Shown here in pieces: positions 6,701 through 10,715 of a stretch of DNA of 10,715 nt; the stretch's first letter is position 1; each line of letters opens with the position of its first letter. This DNA comes from Bacteroidales bacterium. Its GTDB lineage: Bacteria; Bacteroidota; Bacteroidia; Bacteroidales; UBA1715. The notes below the pieces were generated by a model that was not told the origin of the DNA, searched no databases, and was given only the letters and a program-made list of their open reading frames with translations. The stretch is taken from the NCBI GenBank assembly GCA_017618935.1, contig JAFZTG010000136.1, positions 1-10,715 of the forward strand, given 5' to 3'. A program made the translations under genes and the position numbers.

Positions 6701-6741
6701 AAAAGTGTTTTACGAAATGTTTAACTTAAATGTAAGGTAGT

Positions 6742-8214
6742 ATGAAACGTATTTTTGTAACAGCCCTTACGGCTTTCTTGGGCGCGGCAGCGGCCGTAGG
6801 CATTATGTATGCCATCAACCCTAAAACTGTTCAAATTTCTGATTCTATTGCTCAAAATCAAGAATCCCAATTTATTCAAAAGGTATCGTACTCGGGGAAT
6901 CCTTCGGCAGGCGGCATCGACTTTACCGAAGCCGCCGAGAAAGTAATGCCTACGGTTGTCCACATTGCCACAAAGACAACGGTTCGCACGAGCGCATATC
7001 CTCCAGGGTTCGACTTGTGGCGAGATTTCTTCGGCGAGGGTTGGGACGTTCCTCAAAAGGAGAACGTGCAGCAGGCAAGCGGTTCGGGCGTGATTGTACA
7101 GAAAGACGGCTACATTGTGACCAACAACCACGTGGTGAAAGGTGCCGACGAAATCACCGTAACATTGCACGACAAACGGGAATACACGGCTACTGTCATC
7201 GGGACAGACCCGAACACCGATTTGGCACTTATCAAGATTGACGCTGACGATTTGACACCTATCAATTTCGCCAACAGCGACAATGTGAAAGTAGGCGAAT
7301 GGTGCTTGGCAGTGGGTAATCCGTTCAATTTGAACTCAACCGTTACGGCTGGTATCGTGAGTGCAAAAGGTCGTAACATCAATATTTTGAAACAAAAATA
7401 TGCCATTGAGTCATTCATTCAGACCGATGCGGCAATCAACCCTGGAAACAGTGGCGGTGCGCTGACAAACGCTGCCGGCGACCTGATTGGTATAAACACC
7501 GCTATTGCAAGTCCTACTGGCTCCTACACGGGTTATGGATTCGCGGTTCCGTCAAACATAGTGTCGAAGGTCATCTATGATTTGAAGAAATACGGCGTGG
7601 TACAACGAGGATTCTTGGGCGTTTCCATCCGTAATATGGATTCAAAACTTGCAGAAGAAAAAGGTTATAAAATCAACTCTGGCGTGTATGTGGAAGCTGT
7701 TTCCGACGATGGTGCCGCCGACAAGGCTGGTATCAAGAAAGGCGATGTCATCAGAACGATTGACGGTGTACTTGTAACGACTTCAACTGAATTGCAGGAA
7801 ATCATTGGTAGAAAAGCTCCAGGCGATGTGATAAAAGTTGGCATTGTTCGTGATGGACATAAGGATATGATTTTCGATGTTCATTTGACAAACAAGGAAG
7901 GTAATGAGAGCATTATTTCCAAAGACGACCAAGATGTGCTTAACGTGTTGGGAATCACAATCAAAAACGCTGATTCAAAAACATTAAAGAAACTTAATTT
8001 GTCGAACGGTGTGGAAGTTGTGGAGGTTGGCGAGGGAGTCATCAGCAAGCACACAAATATGCGTAAAGGATTCATTATCACCAAAGTTGACAACGAAAAC
8101 GTGAAAGATGCCGAACAATTCTCAAAAATAATGAAAGGAAAATCGGGCGGTGTGATGATTGAAGGCGTTTACACCGACGTAGCTGGCACGTTCTATTATG
8201 CATTTGGAATGTAA
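6742..8214 (+). CDS. htrA: HtrA/DegP (Do) family periplasmic serine protease
   Basis: A 490-residue serine endopeptidase with an N-terminal signal peptide or anchor (hydrophobic about 4-24). The chymotrypsin-like domain (about 60-285) has a complete catalytic triad: H130 in YIVTNNHVV, D160 in TDPNTDLALIKID, and S237 in INPGNSGGAL. The oxyanion-loop context is intact. PDZ1 spans about 288-382 (RGFLGVSIRN, SGVYVEAVSDDGAADKAGIKKGDVIRTIDG). A second, more diverged PDZ spans about 400-490 (LGITIKN, GVEVVEVGEG, RKGFIITKVDNENV). HtrA proteases degrade or refold damaged envelope proteins in the periplasm, with the PDZ domains controlling substrate binding and oligomer assembly. Length and two-PDZ layout fit DegP/DegQ rather than DegS. 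The DUF1573 gene follows 85 bases later behind its own -7 element, so it is probably not strictly co-transcribed. Confidence 0.93.
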   Translation: MKRIFVTALTAFLGAAAAVGIMYAINPKTVQISDSIAQNQESQFIQKVSYSGNPSAGGIDFTEAAEKVMPTVVHIATKTTVRTSAYPPGFDLWRDFFGEGWDVPQKENVQQASGSGVIVQKDGYIVTNNHVVKGADEITVTLHDKREYTATVIGTDPNTDLALIKIDADDLTPINFANSDNVKVGEWCLAVGNPFNLNSTVTAGIVSAKGRNINILKQKYAIESFIQTDAAINPGNSGGALTNAAGDLIGINTAIASPTGSYTGYGFAVPSNIVSKVIYDLKKYGVVQRGFLGVSIRNMDSKLAEEKGYKINSGVYVEAVSDDGAADKAGIKKGDVIRTIDGVLVTTSTELQEIIGRKAPGDVIKVGIVRDGHKDMIFDVHLTNKEGNESIISKDDQDVLNVLGITIKNADSKTLKKLNLSNGVEVVEVGEGVISKHTNMRKGFIITKVDNENVKDAEQFSKIMKGKSGGVMIEGVYTDVAGTFYYAFGM

Positions 8215-8269
8215 TTAACGGAAGTGAAAAATAAAAAGCGGTTTTATATCGCAGGAATTGAAAAATATC

Positions 8270-8277
8270 TAATTTTG
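8270..8277 (+). promoter_or_regulatory. -7 promoter element for the DUF1573 gene
   Basis: TAATTTTG is a perfect TAnnTTTG, 22 bases before the ATG at 8300. No TTTG is found at the expected -33 distance, so this rests on the -7 box and its position only. Confidence 0.4.
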
Positions 8278-8299
8278 TAAACGATTAAAAATTAAGGCA

Positions 8300-8737
8300 A
8301 TGAAAAAAGTAGCAGTTTTTTTAAGTATGGTGTTCTGCTTTTCTATGTGCAGTTTTGGACAAGATAATAACGCAGAGAAACAAGAATCAGGCGTTGTTTT
8401 TGAAAAATTAGTCAATGACTATGGTACAATTCAAAAAGGTTCTGATGGTAAATGTGTTTTCGTTTTCACAAACACGACTGACACTCCTCTTATCTTAACA
8501 AATGTGCAAGCATCTTGCGGTTGCACCGTTCCAAGTTGGCCACGTGAGGCAATCAACCCAGGTGAATCAAACAAAATTGACGTGAAATATAACACCAACA
8601 ATGTTGGCCATTTCACAAAACGTATTTCTGTATTCACCAACAAACAAGATACCCCAATTGTTCTGACAATTACGGGAAATGTGGTTGATGCTGCTCCACT
8701 TGAAGCAGTTCCAGAAACTCCGGCAGAAAAAAAATAA
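8300..8737 (+). CDS. DUF1573-domain exported protein
   Basis: A 145-residue protein with a signal peptide (about 1-20, ending S-F-G before Q21). The single domain at about 35-130 matches DUF1573, an Ig-like/ASH-type beta-sandwich common in Bacteroidota: VNDYGTIQKGSDGKCVFVFTN, the conserved ASCGCTVP at 71-78 with C73 and C75, INPGESNKIDVKYNT, and the closing ISVFTNKQDTPIVLTITGNV. The tail (131-145) is short and rich in A, P and E. The biochemical role of the family is not known; export to the periplasm or beyond is inferred from the signal peptide. C17 is not in a proper lipobox (M precedes it), so a lipoprotein is unlikely. A terminator hairpin closes the unit 43 bases after the stop. Confidence 0.88.
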   Translation: MKKVAVFLSMVFCFSMCSFGQDNNAEKQESGVVFEKLVNDYGTIQKGSDGKCVFVFTNTTDTPLILTNVQASCGCTVPSWPREAINPGESNKIDVKYNTNNVGHFTKRISVFTNKQDTPIVLTITGNVVDAAPLEAVPETPAEKK

Positions 8738-8779
8738 TACAGGACATTCTGACGGATAACTACAACTATTGCAGAAAAG

Positions 8780-8810
8780 AAAGCGGATCTAGTTGGTCCG
8801 CTTTTTTATT
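8780..8810 (+). terminator. Rho-independent terminator after the DUF1573 gene
   Basis: Stem AAAGCGGA (8780-8787) pairs with TCCGCTTT (8797-8804) around a nine-base loop. The T-run continues to 8807 and then reads ATT. It separates the DUF1573 gene from cysS. Confidence 0.85.
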
Positions 8811-8870
8811 TCCACACAGAAATTCATCGATAAAAACTGTATCACCTCAATTCTATTTCCGACATTTTAT

Positions 8871-8878
8871 TAATTTTG
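8871..8878 (+). promoter_or_regulatory. -7 promoter element for cysS
   Basis: TAATTTTG is a perfect TAnnTTTG, 41 bases before the cysS ATG and downstream of the terminator at 8780-8810, where a new promoter is required. A clear TTTG at -33 is not seen. Confidence 0.4.
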
Positions 8879-8919
8879 GCTCGAATTAGGATTTGTCCTT
8901 TACTTAATACAATAGAACT

Positions 8920-10383
8920 ATGCAAGACTTGTTGATATACAATACGCTAACCCGACAAAAAGAATTGTTCAAACCGCTTCATGCCCCACATGTGGGAATG
9001 TATGTGTGCGGTCCAACGGTGTATGGTGACGCCCATTTGGGACACGCTCGTCCGGCAATCACGTTCGATGTGCTGTTCCGTTATCTTACGCATCTTGGCT
9101 ACCAAGTGCGCTACGTTCGCAATATTACTGATGTGGGACACCTTGAACACGATGCCGACGAAGGCGAGGACAAGATTGCAAAAAAGGCTCGTTTGGAACA
9201 AAAAGAGCCAATGGAAGTGGCACAATACTATACTAACCGCTTCCGCAACGCAATGGCGGCTCTCAACGTACTTCCGCCAAGCATCGAGCCACAGGCATCG
9301 GGACATATTATCGAACAAATCAATTTTGTAAAGAAAATCCTTGAAGCAGGCTACGCTTACGAAAGCCAAGGTTCAATCTATTTCGACGTACGTAAGTTCA
9401 ACAAGGATTTCCATTACGGAAAACTTTCAGGACGAAATATCGACGAACTGCTGGCTACCACACGCGAACTCGACGGACAAGACGAGAAACATTGTTCGTT
9501 GGATTTCGCTTTGTGGAAAAAAGCACAGCCAGAACATATTATGCGTTGGCCTTCGCCGTGGAGCGACGGTTTCCCTGGCTGGCACATGGAATGTTCCGCA
9601 ATGGGTACGAAATATCTTGGCGAAACGTTCGACATTCACGGTGGTGGTATGGACTTGATTTTCCCGCACCACGAATGCGAAATAGCCCAATCAACAGCAG
9701 CTCTCGGTCACGAAACGGTGAAATATTGGATTCACAACAATATGATTACCATCAACGGACAGAAGATGGGTAAATCGTACAACAATTTCATCACGCTTGA
9801 CGAGTTCTTCAACGGAACGCACGAGAAACTGGAACGAGCATATTCACCTATGACCATCCGTTTCTTCATCTTGCAGGCTCACTACCGCAGTACGGTTGAT
9901 TTCAGCAACGACGCATTGCAGGCTGCCGAAAAAGGTTTTGCCCGTTTGGTTGATGCGTACAACCGTTTGCAGAAAATCATGCCAAGCGCCACATCAACTG
10001 TTGATGTGAAAGGTCTTCGCGAACGTTGTGAAGAGGCTATGTGCGACGATTTGAACACGCCTATCGTAATTTCAAACTTGTTCGACGCAACCAAGGCAAT
10101 CAATGCGGTGACTGACGGAAAGGCGACCTTGTCAAAAGAGGATTTGGACGAACTAAAACAAACATTCGACGTGTTTGTAAAAGATATTCTCGGCCTTCGC
10201 GTGGAAGAAAGCAACAACACGCAGGACAAGGCCTACAAAGGCGCCGTTGACTTACTTTTGGAAATTCGCAAGCAAGCAAAAGCCAATAAAGATTGGGCTA
10301 CGAGCGACAAAATCCGTGACGAACTTGCAAATCTCGGTTTCTCTGTAAAAGATACCAAGGACGGATTCGAGTGGAGTCTGTAA
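8920..10383 (+). CDS. cysS: Cysteinyl-tRNA synthetase
   Basis: A 487-residue class I aminoacyl-tRNA synthetase that charges tRNA-Cys in the cytoplasm. The HIGH motif appears as H39-L-G-H42 in [11 protein letters not shown], and the KMSKS motif as K282-M-G-K-S286. The zinc-binding residues of the family are in place: C30 in [10 protein letters not shown]225 in [10 protein letters not shown]250 in [10 protein letters not shown] and E254. [10 protein letters not shown] (241-250) is the usual signature. The C-terminal DALR/anticodon region (about 350-487) is present and ends [15 protein letters not shown]. The length is normal. M-G-K-S instead of M-S-K-S is a mild variation and is not expected to inactivate the enzyme. 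The gene stands alone between two terminators. Confidence 0.97.
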   Translation: MQDLLIYNTLTRQKELFKPLHAPHVGMYVCGPTVYGDAHLGHARPAITFDVLFRYLTHLGYQVRYVRNITDVGHLEHDADEGEDKIAKKARLEQKEPMEVAQYYTNRFRNAMAALNVLPPSIEPQASGHIIEQINFVKKILEAGYAYESQGSIYFDVRKFNKDFHYGKLSGRNIDELLATTRELDGQDEKHCSLDFALWKKAQPEHIMRWPSPWSDGFPGWHMECSAMGTKYLGETFDIHGGGMDLIFPHHECEIAQSTAALGHETVKYWIHNNMITINGQKMGKSYNNFITLDEFFNGTHEKLERAYSPMTIRFFILQAHYRSTVDFSNDALQAAEKGFARLVDAYNRLQKIMPSATSTVDVKGLRERCEEAMCDDLNTPIVISNLFDATKAINAVTDGKATLSKEDLDELKQTFDVFVKDILGLRVEESNNTQDKAYKGAVDLLLEIRKQAKANKDWATSDKIRDELANLGFSVKDTKDGFEWSL

Positions 10384-10420
10384 AAGAAATCGTCACTTTT
10401 ACTATTCTCTTCTTTCATAC

Positions 10421-10457
10421 AAATAAAAAAGGTCTCAGCCATTCGACTGAGACCTTT
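10421..10457 (-). terminator. Terminator between convergent cysS and pckA
   Basis: AAAGGTCTCAG (10428-10438) pairs perfectly with CTGAGACCTTT (10447-10457), an 11-bp stem with an eight-base loop. Read on the minus strand, the hairpin is followed by a T-rich tract (TTTTTTATTT, plus-strand 10421-10430), so it is a good terminator for pckA. In the plus direction it has only a short T-run but may also stop cysS transcripts. Confidence 0.85.
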
Positions 10458-10477
10458 CCATTATGAAAAAACTTTTA

Positions 10478-10715
10478 TTAAAGTTTCGGACCTGCAGCAA
10501 CTAATGCTTTTCCAGCTTCGTTAGTTGTGTATTTCTCGAAGTTCTTGATGAAACGAGCAGCCAAGTCTTTTGCTTTTTCTTCCCATTTGCAAGCGCAATC
10601 GTATGTATCGCGAGGATCAAGAATTGCAGGATTTACTTTTGGAAGAGCTGTTGGCACTGTAAAGTTGAACAAAGGAATTTGTTTTGTTTCAGCTTTAAGG
10701 ATTGAGCCATCAAGG
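10478..10715 (-). CDS. pckA: Phosphoenolpyruvate carboxykinase (ATP), C-terminal fragment cut by window edge
   Basis: The frame is open from the right edge to the stop at 10478-10480, followed directly by a second in-frame TAA. About 78 C-terminal residues are visible, beginning [18 protein letters not shown] and including [21 protein letters not shown] and [18 protein letters not shown]. These match the C-terminus of ATP-dependent PEP carboxykinase, which converts oxaloacetate and ATP to PEP, CO2 and ADP; in anaerobic Bacteroidota it often works in the carboxylating direction during succinate/propionate fermentation. The catalytic kinase and metal-binding motifs lie outside the window. An apparent start (TTG) near 10672 is internal, not the real start. 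Confidence 0.9.
   Translation of the reverse strand, partial: LDGSILKAETKQIPLFNFTVPTALPKVNPAILDPRDTYDCACKWEEKAKDLAARFIKNFEKYTTNEAGKALVAAGPKL

Noticed and set aside
8947..9369. 140-codon minus-strand open frame inside cysS
   Set aside because: It is opposite highly conserved synthetase motifs and has no features of its own.
1..10715. CRISPR arrays, tRNA/rRNA genes, insertion sequences or a multi-gene defence system
   Set aside because: No spaced direct repeats, no cloverleaf sequences, no transposase or integrase frames, and no group of linked defence genes beyond the single RhuM-like gene.

Overview
The window reads as chromosomal DNA of a Bacteroidota bacterium, probably a member of the Bacteroidales. 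Four kinds of evidence support this. There is a TonB-dependent receptor with an N-terminal carboxypeptidase-regulatory-like domain next to a DUF4249 lipoprotein. There is a DUF1573 protein and a secreted protein with gliding/type IX-secretion-like domains. Genes start without clear Shine-Dalgarno sequences. Finally, the phylum's -7 promoter element TAnnTTTG recurs just upstream of genes. The genus cannot be told from this sequence.

Layout, left to right. (1) 1-896, minus: a diaminopimelate-decarboxylase-like PLP enzyme, cut by the left edge. (2) 897-1150: a divergent promoter region. (3) 1151-4529, plus: a DUF4249 lipoprotein and a TonB-dependent receptor, probably one operon for surface binding and uptake of an unknown ligand. 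(4) 4666-5553: a lone RhuM-family DNA-binding-type protein with a PLD-like C-terminal domain; its gene contains a perfect 27-nt palindrome. (5) 5640-6509: a secreted protein with a CHU_C/type-B-sorting-like region, a bacterial Ig-like domain and a type-A-sorting-like tail. (6) 6510-6741: an intergenic region with REP-like palindromes. Two units face each other and share GTAG heads, and a separate perfect 30-nt palindrome follows. (7) 6742-8214: an HtrA/DegP periplasmic protease. (8) 8300-8737: a DUF1573 protein closed by an intrinsic terminator. (9) 8920-10383: cysteinyl-tRNA synthetase. (10) 10478-10715, minus: the C-terminal end of ATP-type PEP carboxykinase, convergent with cysS, with a strong terminator hairpin between them.

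Most of the window is housekeeping and envelope biology, and I do not see a complete new multi-gene system. The parts most worth a second look are the REP-like units, which show compensatory stem changes and an orientation-specific wobble, consistent with mobilisation by a RAYT transposase encoded elsewhere. Next are the RhuM/PLD protein with its internal palindrome, and the unusual domain order of the secreted protein at 5640-6509.
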